From Corynebacterium simulans (GTDB lineage Bacteria > Actinomycetota > Actinomycetes > Mycobacteriales > Mycobacteriaceae): 64,000 nucleotides of DNA. Numbering within the stretch: the stretch's first letter is position 1; each line of letters begins with the position of its first letter. Shown here piece after piece: positions 54,631 through 64,000 of this stretch. Where the stretch lies: assembly GCF_001586215.1 (NCBI RefSeq), contig NZ_CP014634.1, forward strand, positions 186,001-250,000, in the 5' to 3' direction. The position numbers and the translations under genes were made by a program. The notes under the pieces were generated by a model. That model saw only the letters and a program-made list of their open reading frames with translations, searched no databases and had not been told where the DNA came from.

Positions 54631-55626
54631 TTAGTTATTAAACGATTCGGTATCAATTACGAATCGGAACTTGACGTCACCTTCGACCACGCGATCGTAA
54701 GCTGCGTCAACCTCGTCTACATTCACCTTCTCGATGACTGCACCCAAACCATGCTCCGCACAGAAGTCGAGCATCTCCTGAGTCTCGCCGATGCCACCGA
54801 TGTTGTTGCCCGTAAGGACCTTACCGCCGCCCACAATTCGGCTGAGCTTCAGCGACATTGCCTCCGGTGGCAGGCCAACCACGGACATAATGCCGCGTGG
54901 CTTCAGCAGCCCAAGGTATCCCTCAAGATCGTACTGCGCCGAAATCGTGGAGAGGATGAAGTCGAACTCACCACGGTGGTTGCTGAAGAAGTCCTCTTCC
55001 TCAGAGGTTGCGAGCGTGCGGTGTGCGCCAAGCTTCTTCGCTTCTTCTGCCTTGCGGGAAGTACGGGAGAGCACGGTGACATCTGCGCCCTTTGCAGCAG
55101 CAATCTGGACGCCCATGTGCCCCAAGCCGCCGAGACCGACGATAGCCACTTTGTCCCCCTCCTTGACGTTCCAGCGCGCCAGGGGCGAGTAGGTGGTGAT
55201 GCCTGCACACAGCAGCGGTGCGGCAACGTCGAAGTCGAGCCCGTCTGGAATGCGCAGAACAAAGTTCTCGTTAACAACGACCTTTTGCGCGTAGCCGCCC
55301 TGGGTAATGGTGCCGTCGACGTCTTTAGAGTTATAGGTGCCAACGTAACCGTTCAGACAGTTCTGCTCCATGCCGGCCTGGCACTGCTCGCACTCGCCGC
55401 AGGAGTTGACGAGGCAGCCGACACCGACGCGGTCACCAACCTTGAACTGGGTGACCTTTTCGCCCACTGCGGATACGACGCCCGCAATCTCGTGACCGAC
55501 GGTCAGCGGGAAGTGAGCCTCTCCCCACTCGTTACGAATGGTGTGAATGTCGGAGTGGCAGATACCCGCGGCCTTGATGTCAATAACTACATCATCCTCG
55601 CGCGGGTCGCGGCGCTCGATTTCCAC
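54631..55626 (-). CDS. Zinc-dependent alcohol dehydrogenase; N-terminus interrupted by an amber codon
   Basis: A medium-chain dehydrogenase of the AdhA/cinnamyl-alcohol type. Catalytic zinc ligands are in GICHSD, TVGHE and PLLCAG; structural zinc cysteines are in CLVNSCGECEQCQAGMEQNC; the NAD(P) motif is VGLGGLGHMGVQIA. The conserved frame continues upstream as TKALQKTSPDAPFKV, but a TAG at 55672-55674 interrupts it three codons after an ATG (55683, M-P-I-stop). The only in-frame start after the TAG is GTG 55626, with a weak, too-close AAGG. The gene may therefore be expressed poorly as a 331-residue form lacking the first strand, or be a recent pseudogene. Confidence 0.8.
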   Translation of the reverse strand: MEIERRDPREDDVVIDIKAAGICHSDIHTIRNEWGEAHFPLTVGHEIAGVVSAVGEKVTQFKVGDRVGVGCLVNSCGECEQCQAGMEQNCLNGYVGTYNSKDVDGTITQGGYAQKVVVNENFVLRIPDGLDFDVAAPLLCAGITTYSPLARWNVKEGDKVAIVGLGGLGHMGVQIAAAKGADVTVLSRTSRKAEEAKKLGAHRTLATSEEEDFFSNHRGEFDFILSTISAQYDLEGYLGLLKPRGIMSVVGLPPEAMSLKLSRIVGGGKVLTGNNIGGIGETQEMLDFCAEHGLGAVIEKVNVDEVDAAYDRVVEGDVKFRFVIDTESFNN

Positions 55627-55745
55627 GACCTTGAATGGTGCATCGGGAGAGGTCTTCTGAAGTGCTTTAGTCTAAATTGGCATGGGAACCACCCTACGCC
55701 TGTTTTCATTACCGGCGCCTAATGAAAATGGCTCCCAAAACTCAA

Positions 55746-57254
55746 TTAACCCTGCAGCTTCTCCGCAATCAGCTTGTTAACCTGCGCTGGGTCTGCCTTG
55801 CCGCGGGTGGCCTTCATGACGGCACCCACGATGGCGCCGGTGACCTTCGTGTTGCCAGCCTTGTACTTCTCCACGATGTCCGGGTTAGCGGCAAGAGCCT
55901 CGTCAACAGCGGCTTCAATCGCGCCGTCGTCACGCACAACCTCGAGCCCGCGCTTAGCGACGACCTCGTCAACGTCACCCTCGCCCGCCAACACGCCGTC
56001 GACAGCCTGTCGAGCCAACTTGTTGGTCAGCTTGCCCTCGTTGATCAATGCGATAACGCGCGCGACCTGCTCCGGGGTGATATCGAGAGCGCTAAGCTCC
56101 ACGCCAGCCTCGTTTGCCTTACCCGCCAGGTAAGAAACCCACCAGGAACGTGCCTCATCCGGCTTCGCGCCAGCTTCAGAGGAAGCGACGATGAGATCAA
56201 GCGCGCCAGCATTGACGAGGTCACGCATTTCTTCATCCTTCAAGCCCCACTCTTCCTGGATGCGAGCGCGGCGAATCCACGGCATCTCCGGCAAGGTCTT
56301 GCGGATTTCCTCAACCCAGTCGCGGGAAACGATAACCGGCGGCAGATCCGGGTCGTTGAAGTAACGGTAATCCTCAGCGGTCTCCTTTGGACGTCCCTTG
56401 GAGGTGGAACCATCCGCCTCCTGGTAATGGCGGGTCTCCTGGACGATCTCGCCACCATCGGTGATGACCTGAGCCTGGCGCTGCATCTCGAAGCGCACTG
56501 CCTGTTCGACGGACTTCAGGGAGTTGATGTTCTTGGTCTCGGTACGGGTGCCGAACTCCTCCTGGCCCACCGGGCGCAGCGAAAGGTTGGAGTCCACGCG
56601 CATAGAGCCCTGGTCCATGCGGGCATCGGAAACGCCAAGAGCCGCAACCAGCTCGCGCAAAGCGGAAACATAAGCCTTGGCTACCTCAGGAGCGCGCTCG
56701 CCAGCGCCGATGATCGGCTTGGTGACGATCTCGATGAGCGGGATGCCGGCGCGGTTACAGTCCACCAGGGAGCTCGTCGCACCATGGATACGGCCGGTAG
56801 CGCCACCGATGTGGGTCAGCTTGCCGGTGTCTTCCTCCATGTGTGCTCGCTCGATCTCAACGCGCCACTCGGTGCCATCCTCCAGAACGACATCCAGGTA
56901 ACCGTCGTACGCGATCGGCTCGTCGTACTGAGAGATCTGGTAGTTCTTCGGCTGGTCCGGGTAGAAGTAGTTCTTGCGCGCGAACCGAGAAGACTCAGCG
57001 ATCTTGCAGTTGAGCGCAAGACCAATCTTGATTGCACCCTCGACGCCGGCAGAGTTGACTACCGGCAGTGCGCCTGGCAGGCCCAAGGACACTGGGTCGA
57101 CGTTCGAGTTCGGCGCTGCGTTGAAGTTCGTCGGCGATGTGGAAAACATCTTGGTTTGGGTATTGAGCTCGACGTGAACTTCCATACCCATTACTGGTTC
57201 GAACTTCTCCAGGACCTCGTCGTAGTCCATCAGATCATAAATCGCAGCAGTCAT
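55746..57254 (-). CDS. gatB: Asp/Glu-tRNA(Asn/Gln) amidotransferase subunit B
   Basis: GatB binds misacylated Glu-tRNA-Gln and activates the glutamyl group for amidation within GatCAB. The 502-residue protein has [17 protein letters not shown] near residue 22, [18 protein letters not shown] near 85, and the YqeY/GatB C-terminal domain (about 350-500). ATG 57254 ([14 protein letters not shown]) is the usual start; the frame stays open upstream without conservation. gatA and gatC lie about 4 kb away in the same direction, not in one operon. Confidence 0.96.
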   Translation of the reverse strand: MTAAIYDLMDYDEVLEKFEPVMGMEVHVELNTQTKMFSTSPTNFNAAPNSNVDPVSLGLPGALPVVNSAGVEGAIKIGLALNCKIAESSRFARKNYFYPDQPKNYQISQYDEPIAYDGYLDVVLEDGTEWRVEIERAHMEEDTGKLTHIGGATGRIHGATSSLVDCNRAGIPLIEIVTKPIIGAGERAPEVAKAYVSALRELVAALGVSDARMDQGSMRVDSNLSLRPVGQEEFGTRTETKNINSLKSVEQAVRFEMQRQAQVITDGGEIVQETRHYQEADGSTSKGRPKETAEDYRYFNDPDLPPVIVSRDWVEEIRKTLPEMPWIRRARIQEEWGLKDEEMRDLVNAGALDLIVASSEAGAKPDEARSWWVSYLAGKANEAGVELSALDITPEQVARVIALINEGKLTNKLARQAVDGVLAGEGDVDEVVAKRGLEVVRDDGAIEAAVDEALAANPDIVEKYKAGNTKVTGAIVGAVMKATRGKADPAQVNKLIAEKLQG

Positions 57255-57398
57255 GGGTGCCATCTTAGTATGAAGCCACGAACGCGCATGCATTCCCCTA
57301 GGATGGTCGATACGGTTGGGCGGCGCGCGCCCGAAACCACTGCACAACTAAAACGAAACTACAGCGAAAGCAAGCCGCAAACAGCTAAGGAGCCCTCA

Positions 57399-58208
57399 AT
57401 GACCACCGCTTCCCCACAAGGAACCCCACACGCTGTTGACTATGGCCTCGTCACGTCTCTGGCCACCTCCCTCGTGTTCTTCGACAGCGCGCCCGACACC
57501 GAAGCGATGAAGTCCATGATTACACAAGCCTTCGGCGAGAACCTCGGACCGCTGGAGCAATCGGAGAAATCCTTGGTCGTAGAAATCAACGACGAGTATG
57601 CCCTCGCGTTTACTCCGGCCGCAGCAACTCGAGCAGACCTTGAAGGTGATCCATCCTTCCATCAGCACCCAATTCTGTCCGGCGATCCTGCAGGCTGGGA
57701 GGACATCGCGTGCATGGTCCTTATCAACGTCTTCCCCTCTAACGAGCGCCTCGAACTCATCAAAAACACCCGCGAGGCCCGCCTGCACCAGCTGGTCACG
57801 TTAGGCCTTGCGACGTCGGCAATTGCCCAGACTCCCGGCGCAATTGCGGTCCTTAACTCCGTGGGCCGCGTGGCCGAGAGCACGGAAAACTACGTTGAAG
57901 CTGTGGCCGATAAGCTGCCCGCACACTACCTCGCGTCCACTTGGGTGGCACAGGACGACAACGGCCTTCAGGCCTACACTTTGGGCATGCCCATGCTCGG
58001 CCACCCAGAACTCCAGATCCGCGACTTCCAGGGCAGCCCCGACGAGCTGTACTCCATGCTTGCCAACATTGCTGACTACGCCCAACAAGGCGCGACCTTA
58101 AAGGATGGCGACACCATGGCCTTCGCGGAGGGCGAACCCCCGATTCGCATCACTGCGGAGCCGTGGATTGTCGACGCCGACGTGCCCGCCCTTCGCATTC
58201 ACTTCTAG
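57399..58208 (+). CDS. DUF4261-domain protein of unknown function
   Basis: The 269-residue soluble protein (LVTSLATSLVFFDSAPDTEA near the start) matches the DUF4261 family. The C-terminal half ends in the family-like DGDTMAFAEGEPPIRI. No signal peptide or membrane helix. The frame is open far upstream across gatB in antisense, but AAGGAG directly before ATG 57399 fixes the start. It stands alone between divergent gatB and a shared terminator with pfkA. No role is known to me. Confidence 0.85.
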   Translation: MTTASPQGTPHAVDYGLVTSLATSLVFFDSAPDTEAMKSMITQAFGENLGPLEQSEKSLVVEINDEYALAFTPAAATRADLEGDPSFHQHPILSGDPAGWEDIACMVLINVFPSNERLELIKNTREARLHQLVTLGLATSAIAQTPGAIAVLNSVGRVAESTENYVEAVADKLPAHYLASTWVAQDDNGLQAYTLGMPMLGHPELQIRDFQGSPDELYSMLANIADYAQQGATLKDGDTMAFAEGEPPIRITAEPWIVDADVPALRIHF

Positions 58209-58216
58209 GCAAAACG

Positions 58217-58250
58217 AAAAATGTCACCTCACAGGCGAGGTGACATTTTT
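58217..58250. terminator. Bidirectional terminator between the DUF4261 gene and pfkA
   Basis: AAAAATGTCACCTC (58217-58230) and GAGGTGACATTTTT (58237-58250) are exact 14-base inverted repeats with a 6-nt loop and T-runs on both strands, between convergent genes. Confidence 0.95.
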
Positions 58251-58263
58251 ATTTGCGTCCTAT

Positions 58264-59295
58264 CTAGCCAAACAACGCTTGGGCGTTGGCATAACGCTTT
58301 GGCGGAACCGTCTTGAGCTTGCCCACGGCTTCTTCCAGCGGAACCAGGTCGATGCTCTCGCCGTGCAGCGCCACGCACATGCCCGACTTGCCATCGTGAG
58401 CAGCACGAGCTGCGTGCACGCCGTAACGGGTAGCCAGAACGCGGTCGTAGGCAGTCGGCGTACCGCCACGCTGGATGTGACCAAGAACGGTGGTACGGAC
58501 GTCGTAGCCCGTACGCTTCTTGATTTCATCGCCGATGACTTGGCCAATGCCGTTGAAGGTCTGGTGACCGAACTGATCCACTCCGCCCTCTTCAAAGTCC
58601 ATGGTGCCTTCCTTCGGCAACGCACCCTCAGCCACACAGATGATTCCGTACTTCTCGCCCATCTGGAAACGGCGTTCCATCGCCTTGGTGATGTCGGCAA
58701 TATCGAAAGGCACCTCGGGAATGACCGTATAGTGCGCGCCGCCGGCCATGCCCGCGTGCAGTGCAATCCAGCCCACGTGACGGCCCATGACCTCCACGAT
58801 GAGGATGCGGTCATGCGACTCTGCGGTGGTGTGCAGACGGTCAATTGCATCGGTCGCGACGGAAACTGCCGTATCGAAACCGAAGGTGTAGTCGGTGGCG
58901 TTGACATCGTTGTCAATAGTCTTTGGTACACCAATGACCGGAATGCCATTGTCGGACAGCCACTTCGCTCCCTTTAGCGTGCCCTCGCCACCGATAGCAA
59001 TGAGCGCGTCGACGCCAGCGTCTTCCATATTTGCCTTGATGGTATCCAAACCAGCCTTGAACTTATCTGGGTGCAGACGACCGGTACCCAGAATGGTTCC
59101 ACCACGCAACAGGATGCGATCGATCTCGGCATCGTCATAAAGATCTCGCCGGCGATCTTCCATCAGGCCTACCCAACCATCTTCGTAGCCCACGACAGTG
59201 GAACCGAATTCGTTGGAAGCGGTGCGAACAACCGCGCGGATAACAGCATTCAGGCCGGGGCAATCGCCGCCGGAGGTAATTACAGCAAGGCGCAT
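58264..59295 (-). CDS. pfkA: 6-phosphofructokinase
   Basis: PfkA phosphorylates fructose 6-phosphate to the 1,6-bisphosphate in glycolysis. The 343-residue protein has [16 protein letters not shown] at 7-22, GGEGTLKGA near 100, [10 protein letters not shown] and the catalytic-Asp region near 124, and [15 protein letters not shown] near 168. It is of the actinobacterial clade in which ATP- or pyrophosphate-dependence must be tested. ATG 59295 (MRLAVIT) is the conserved start. The MFS gene ends just upstream. Confidence 0.95.
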   Translation of the reverse strand: MRLAVITSGGDCPGLNAVIRAVVRTASNEFGSTVVGYEDGWVGLMEDRRRDLYDDAEIDRILLRGGTILGTGRLHPDKFKAGLDTIKANMEDAGVDALIAIGGEGTLKGAKWLSDNGIPVIGVPKTIDNDVNATDYTFGFDTAVSVATDAIDRLHTTAESHDRILIVEVMGRHVGWIALHAGMAGGAHYTVIPEVPFDIADITKAMERRFQMGEKYGIICVAEGALPKEGTMDFEEGGVDQFGHQTFNGIGQVIGDEIKKRTGYDVRTTVLGHIQRGGTPTAYDRVLATRYGVHAARAAHDGKSGMCVALHGESIDLVPLEEAVGKLKTVPPKRYANAQALFG

Positions 59296-59305
59296 GAGTT
59301 CCAAC

Positions 59306-60694
59306 TTACCCGCTCATAATTTCGCTCGCACCGTGCAGGGTGTCCCGAAAGCTTAAGGAAGCCAGCCCACCGACTACAAGCACCGCTAAGATGACGAACA
59401 GTGCTGCAGAAATACCCGCCGCCTGAAGTGCGGCCGAAACTGCCGCGACGCCGAGGACCGAGCCCACCTGGCGCGAGGTGTTGTACACGCCCGAAGCAGC
59501 CCCCATTAGATCCGGCGGTACGTCGCGCATAGTGGTCGCCGCATTCGAGCCCCAGATGAAGGATTGCCCGCAGCCCAGCACAGCAATCGGCGCACACATC
59601 CACCACGCGCCGAAATCTAGGTTAATCACCACAAGCGCCGCGCTAAACGACGCCGCCATAATCACGAAACCGGTAATCGCCAACCGCCGCGGGTCCAGGC
59701 GATCCGCCAAGATCCCCGCCACCGGTGAAATTAATAAAGACACCATTGCCATCGGCGCCACGATGACTCCTGCAGTTGCCGCCCCAACCCCCTTGTCTTG
59801 CTGCAGCCACAACATGATGGGCAGCATCATCGACGCGGCCATAAAGCCCATAGCAGCGATTGCGAAGCTGCCCGCGGAGTAATTGCGGTCGTCGAAAAGC
59901 CGCAGCGGCACCAAAGCCTCGCTGCCAGCTCGAGATTGCAACCACACAAAAGCTCCCAGACCTGCAAGTCCTACGGCCAACAGTGCCCAAATCCAGCCAT
60001 CCCAGCCAGTCTCAGGGCCTTGCTGAATGCCGAACACGAGGGCGCTCAAAGCAATAAAGGACACCGCCACCGAAACGCCGTCGACCTTGCGCGCTGTGGT
60101 CTTAAGCGCCGGAACCCACATGGCCGAAAGCACCACTGCCGCAACCACGAAAGGAACGTGCACCCAAAACACTGCCGGCCAGCCAAAGCCACCAACAAGG
60201 AATCCGCCCAGCAAAGGTCCCAAAAGTGAAGCAACCGAACCAATAACTCCCCATACGCCAAGCGCACGTCCCCGCCGCTCACGAGCAAAGACGCGATTAA
60301 TGACAGCCATCGACTGCGGCATCTGCAACGAGGCGCCGACGCCCTGCAGCGCACGGGCAGCAATCAGAACCGAAATATTGGGCGCTAAAGCACAGGCCAG
60401 CGCACCCAAACCGAATACACTCACGCCCAGTTGGAACATTCGCTTTTGCCCGAAAATGTCTCCCAGACGGCCCGTGCACAGCAATGGAACGACCACGCCC
60501 AACAAATAAATAGCCGAGACCCACAGCACCTCGTTGATAGAGGCACCTAGCCCTTTCTGGATGCTAGGCAAAGCAACTGCGATCATTGACTGATCGAGCA
60601 ATGACACGAAAAAGCCCAGCGACAAGGCGAACATCGCCCGCCACGCCTGCCGCTCTGGTGGCAATCCTTCAGCTTCAAAAGTGGGCACATTCAT
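59306..60694 (-). CDS. MFS exporter of the DHA2 (14-helix) type
   Basis: The 462-residue protein has about fourteen membrane helices. MFS motif A appears as [13 protein letters not shown] (near 75). Motif-C-like segments are [19 protein letters not shown] (near 145), and [13 protein letters not shown] in helix 1 is typical of EmrB/QacA-type drug exporters. Substrate unknown. ATG 60694 ([12 protein letters not shown]) is preferred over the upstream extension because helix 1 follows normally. It is divergent from the next small gene and 10 bp upstream of pfkA. Confidence 0.88.
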   Translation of the reverse strand: MNVPTFEAEGLPPERQAWRAMFALSLGFFVSLLDQSMIAVALPSIQKGLGASINEVLWVSAIYLLGVVVPLLCTGRLGDIFGQKRMFQLGVSVFGLGALACALAPNISVLIAARALQGVGASLQMPQSMAVINRVFARERRGRALGVWGVIGSVASLLGPLLGGFLVGGFGWPAVFWVHVPFVVAAVVLSAMWVPALKTTARKVDGVSVAVSFIALSALVFGIQQGPETGWDGWIWALLAVGLAGLGAFVWLQSRAGSEALVPLRLFDDRNYSAGSFAIAAMGFMAASMMLPIMLWLQQDKGVGAATAGVIVAPMAMVSLLISPVAGILADRLDPRRLAITGFVIMAASFSAALVVINLDFGAWWMCAPIAVLGCGQSFIWGSNAATTMRDVPPDLMGAASGVYNTSRQVGSVLGVAAVSAALQAAGISAALFVILAVLVVGGLASLSFRDTLHGASEIMSG

Positions 60695-60743
60695 GATTGC
60701 GAAGTCTAGCGACAGCCACCGACACGGGCCTAAACTGGCCGTC

Positions 60744-61067
60744 ATGGCAATGATCGATATCAAGAAACCTCAGCAAGTATCCACCGCCACCACCGTGACC
60801 TTTGGCCTCATCGGTGGCTGGCTCAGCGCCAAGGAGACCGGCATTCGCCCGTTGGGCGGCGTCATCCTCGGTGCAGCGGGAATCTGGGCCGGCCGCAGCT
60901 GGTTGGAAAAGACCAACCCAGCTACCACCGCTGCCCTGTCCGCACTCTATGTAGGCGCATTCGGCGCCTCGCACCCGCTGGCCAAGAAGATTGGCGCGTG
61001 GCCCGCCGTGCTGAGCGTAACGGCGGCCTCCGCGGGTGCTTCCTACGTCCTCTCAGACGCGAAGTAA
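60744..61067 (+). CDS. Small hypothetical membrane protein
   Basis: The 107-residue protein has about three hydrophobic segments (TVTFGLIGGWLSAKETG, LGGVILGAAGIWAGRSWL, AVLSVTAASAGASYVL). No family recognised with confidence. The ATG at 60744 (MAMIDIKKPQQ) lies 50 bp from the divergent MFS gene. It ends 7 bp from the convergent gatA. The lack of frameshift and coding-like third positions support a real gene. Confidence 0.7.
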   Translation: MAMIDIKKPQQVSTATTVTFGLIGGWLSAKETGIRPLGGVILGAAGIWAGRSWLEKTNPATTAALSALYVGAFGASHPLAKKIGAWPAVLSVTAASAGASYVLSDAK

Positions 61068-61074
61068 AAGCTAG

Positions 61075-62559
61075 CTACTTACGGCCAGCTTCGTAGGCAG
61101 CGCCGACCTTGTACAGGCGGTCATCTGCGAAGGCCGGGGCCATGATCTGCAGGCCCGTCGGCAGGTTGGTATCAGATGCCATGCCGGCGGGCACGGACAT
61201 GCCGCACACACCCGCGAGGTTCAATGGCAGCGTGCACAGGTCGAAGTTGTACATGGCCATCGGATCCTCAACCTTCTCGCCCAGCTTGAATGCGGTGGTC
61301 GGGGTGGTCGGGGAAACCAAGACATCGACCTTCTCGAAGGCCTTCTCAAAGTCCTGCGCAATCAGCGTACGCACGCGCTGTGCCTGCAGGTAGTATGCAT
61401 CGTAGTAACCCACGGACAACGCATAGGTGCCCAGCATGATGCGGCGCTTGACCTCAGGACCAAAGCCCGCCGCACGGGACAAGGACATAACCTCTTCTGC
61501 AGAGTGCGATCCATCGTCGCCCTCGCGCAGGCCATAGCGCATGCCGTCGAAGCGCGCCAGGTTAGAAGAAACCTCACACGGCATAATCAGGTAGTAGGCG
61601 GCCAGCGCATCATCAAAGTGCGGGCAGTCCACCTCGACAATCTCCGCACCCTGTTCTTTAAGCTGCTCTACCGCTGCGTGGTAAGCCTCCATGACGCCCG
61701 GCTGCCAGCCGTCGCGCTCAAATTGCTTAATGAGGCCGACCTTGACGCCAGTAAGATCGCCCTTTGCTCCTTCGCGAGCAGCCTCCACGACCGGCGCGAC
61801 CGGCTTATCCACGGAGGTTGCATCGAATGCGTCGTGGCCAGCGATAACCTCATGCAGCAGCGCAGTATCCAGAACCGTGCGGGCGGTGGGGCCAGCCTGA
61901 TCCAGAGAAGAAGCAGCAGCGATGAGGCCATAACGAGAAACCGTGCCGTAGGTCGGCTTCACGCCGACGGTATTGGTCAGCGCTGCCGGCTGACGGATCG
62001 ATCCGCCAGTATCGGTACCGATGCCCAACGGCGCCTGGCCTGCCGCAAGAGCCGCAGCAGTACCGCCACCGGAGCCACCCGGGGTGCGCTCGGTGTCGTA
62101 CGGGTTATGGGCCGGGCCATACGCGGAGTTCTCATTGGAGGAACCCATTGCAAACTCGTCCAAGTTGGTCTTGCCCAGAATCGGGATGCCCGCCTCACGC
62201 AGCTTGGTGACCAAGGTTGCGTCATAAGGAGACATCCAGCCCTCCAGCATCTTGGAAGCTGCGGTAGTCGGGGCGTCGGTAGTAACCAGCAGGTCCTTCA
62301 GAGCCAGAGGAACGCCAGCCAGTGCGGAGGCCGGCTTTTCGCCTGCATCGAGCGCCTTATCGACGGCGTCGGCAGTAGCCAGCGCCTGCTCCGCACCGAC
62401 GTAGAGGAATGCGTTGAGCTCGTCGTTGGTCTCCGCAATGCGATCCAAGAATGCCTGCGTCACCTCGCGGGAGGTCAGCTCACGGGAATGGATCTTATCC
62501 GCCAGCTCCGCAGCGGAAAGGCTTAAGATGCCCTCTTCAGGTGCAATGAAAGTCGACAT
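61075..62559 (-). CDS. gatA: Asp/Glu-tRNA(Asn/Gln) amidotransferase subunit A
   Basis: GatA is the amidase subunit that releases ammonia from glutamine for GatCAB. The Ser-cisSer-Lys triad regions are visible: [11 protein letters not shown] (Lys, near 85), [32 protein letters not shown] (cis-Ser and nucleophile Ser, near 160-190). The length is 494 residues. The ATG overlaps the gatC stop by one base (62559), so the two subunits are translationally coupled. Confidence 0.97.
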   Translation of the reverse strand: MSTFIAPEEGILSLSAAELADKIHSRELTSREVTQAFLDRIAETNDELNAFLYVGAEQALATADAVDKALDAGEKPASALAGVPLALKDLLVTTDAPTTAASKMLEGWMSPYDATLVTKLREAGIPILGKTNLDEFAMGSSNENSAYGPAHNPYDTERTPGGSGGGTAAALAAGQAPLGIGTDTGGSIRQPAALTNTVGVKPTYGTVSRYGLIAAASSLDQAGPTARTVLDTALLHEVIAGHDAFDATSVDKPVAPVVEAAREGAKGDLTGVKVGLIKQFERDGWQPGVMEAYHAAVEQLKEQGAEIVEVDCPHFDDALAAYYLIMPCEVSSNLARFDGMRYGLREGDDGSHSAEEVMSLSRAAGFGPEVKRRIMLGTYALSVGYYDAYYLQAQRVRTLIAQDFEKAFEKVDVLVSPTTPTTAFKLGEKVEDPMAMYNFDLCTLPLNLAGVCGMSVPAGMASDTNLPTGLQIMAPAFADDRLYKVGAAYEAGRK

Positions 62560-62861
62560 TATTCTTCTCCTCCACCCAAAATCTGCGGTACTACGAAACG
62601 ATCATCCTCAGCAGCCGGAGCCTGATCCAAGGCCTGCTCGGCGGTCAGGGTGCGCACGATGACGTCCTCACGCATCGGAGCGACCACGGAGTGCGGGTGG
62701 GACATCGGCTCGACGCCCTCGGCGTCGACCTTACCCACGGCAGACACGGAATCGACAATCTTGTCGATCTGCGTCGCAAACTGCTCCAGCTCTTCGTCGC
62801 TTAGCGCGAGGCGCGACAGCTTAGCCAGGTGCGCGACCTCTTCACGCGAAATCTCAGACAC
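62559..62861 (-). CDS. gatC: Asp/Glu-tRNA(Asn/Gln) amidotransferase subunit C
   Basis: GatC is the small belt subunit that stabilises GatA and GatB. The 100-residue product begins [20 protein letters not shown] and has [12 protein letters not shown] in the centre, typical of the family. The start is GTG 62861, with GGAG 5 nt upstream on the minus strand; the open frame upstream is not conserved. gatC-gatA is the usual order. Confidence 0.95.
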   Translation of the reverse strand: MSEISREEVAHLAKLSRLALSDEELEQFATQIDKIVDSVSAVGKVDAEGVEPMSHPHSVVAPMREDVIVRTLTAEQALDQAPAAEDDRFVVPQILGGGEE

Positions 62862-63070
62862 GCGTTCTCCATCCTTTAATACACAGACGTGATTGGTTAC
62901 ATGCTTGTAGCTATCGCACCATGGTACTGCACGAACAGGTTCCGACACAGCACCGGTCCCCGATCACCTACGCGCGAATTTAATTCCGGTTTTCCAGAAA
63001 ATTTCTATTGAACACTGTGGAATTGGGCTTGTACGATAGTGAAAACTATTCTTACGACCGAAAGTTAAAA

Positions 63071-64000
<930 letters not shown>

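Noticed and set aside
55677..58208. An 843-codon open frame on the plus strand ending in the DUF4261 gene
   Set aside because: The first two thirds run antisense across gatB, a clear conserved gene, and have no recognisable protein. The real start is ATG 57399 with AAGGAG.
61504..62526. A 340-codon plus-strand open frame
   Set aside because: It is antisense to gatA, whose catalytic motifs are all intact.

Overview
The window is a stretch of a Corynebacterium chromosome (Actinomycetota, high-GC Gram-positive). Gene content and order match what I remember of Corynebacterium glutamicum around gltX, odx, leuB, serA, ilvC, ilvN, ilvB and ilvD, with ltbR, leuCD, lysG/lysE, pfkA, gatCAB and ligA also present. 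I cannot name the species from sequence alone.

Layout. 1-8.8 kb: leftward housekeeping genes (rsmD partial, an orphan biotinyl-lipoyl domain protein, recG, a DAK2 protein, ung, thiL, ddl, gpsA), with a rightward DUF3515 gene inserted. 9-16 kb: a Nudix/histidine-phosphatase fusion, a membrane protein, leuDC with the divergent regulator ltbR, a secreted trypsin-like protease, a tandemly duplicated histidine-rich protein and a lipoprotein. 16-21.4 kb: two identical tRNA-Glu(CTC) genes, each followed by the same hairpin stem, with an IS21-type element between them (perfect 6-bp target duplication; istA broken by one in-frame TGA), then tRNA-Gln(CTG) and gltX.

21.5-30.5 kb is the most unusual part. 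Seven rightward genes form an anchored-repeat ABC transporter locus: an ATPase, a permease, a ZnuA/TroA-type lipoprotein whose lobe is interrupted by a permuted surface repeat, and four secreted proteins with the same repeat, at least three of them with C-terminal membrane anchors. The substrate is not known; the solute-binding family points to a divalent metal.

30.5-48.8 kb: a secreted esterase, isochorismate synthase, odx, leuB, serA, a lipoprotein overlapping a GmrSD-like DUF262 gene, ilvC-ilvN-ilvB with an attenuator and leader peptide, a PH-domain protein, ilvD, a GT87 glycosyltransferase, a small regulator/membrane-protein pair and a DoxX-like protein. 48.9-64 kb: a Xi-class GST, lysG/lysE, an atypical Nramp-like transporter, a YkvI-like protein, an alcohol dehydrogenase with an amber codon near its natural start, gatB, a DUF4261 protein, pfkA, an MFS exporter, gatA/gatC, an ACT-domain protein and the C-terminus of ligA.

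Two themes link distant genes. Branched-chain amino-acid synthesis is nearly complete here (ilvBN, ilvC, ilvD, leuB, leuCD) and has visible control elements. The transamidation route to Gln-tRNA is also represented by gltX, tRNA-Gln and gatA, gatB and gatC. No rRNA, CRISPR array or prophage was seen.
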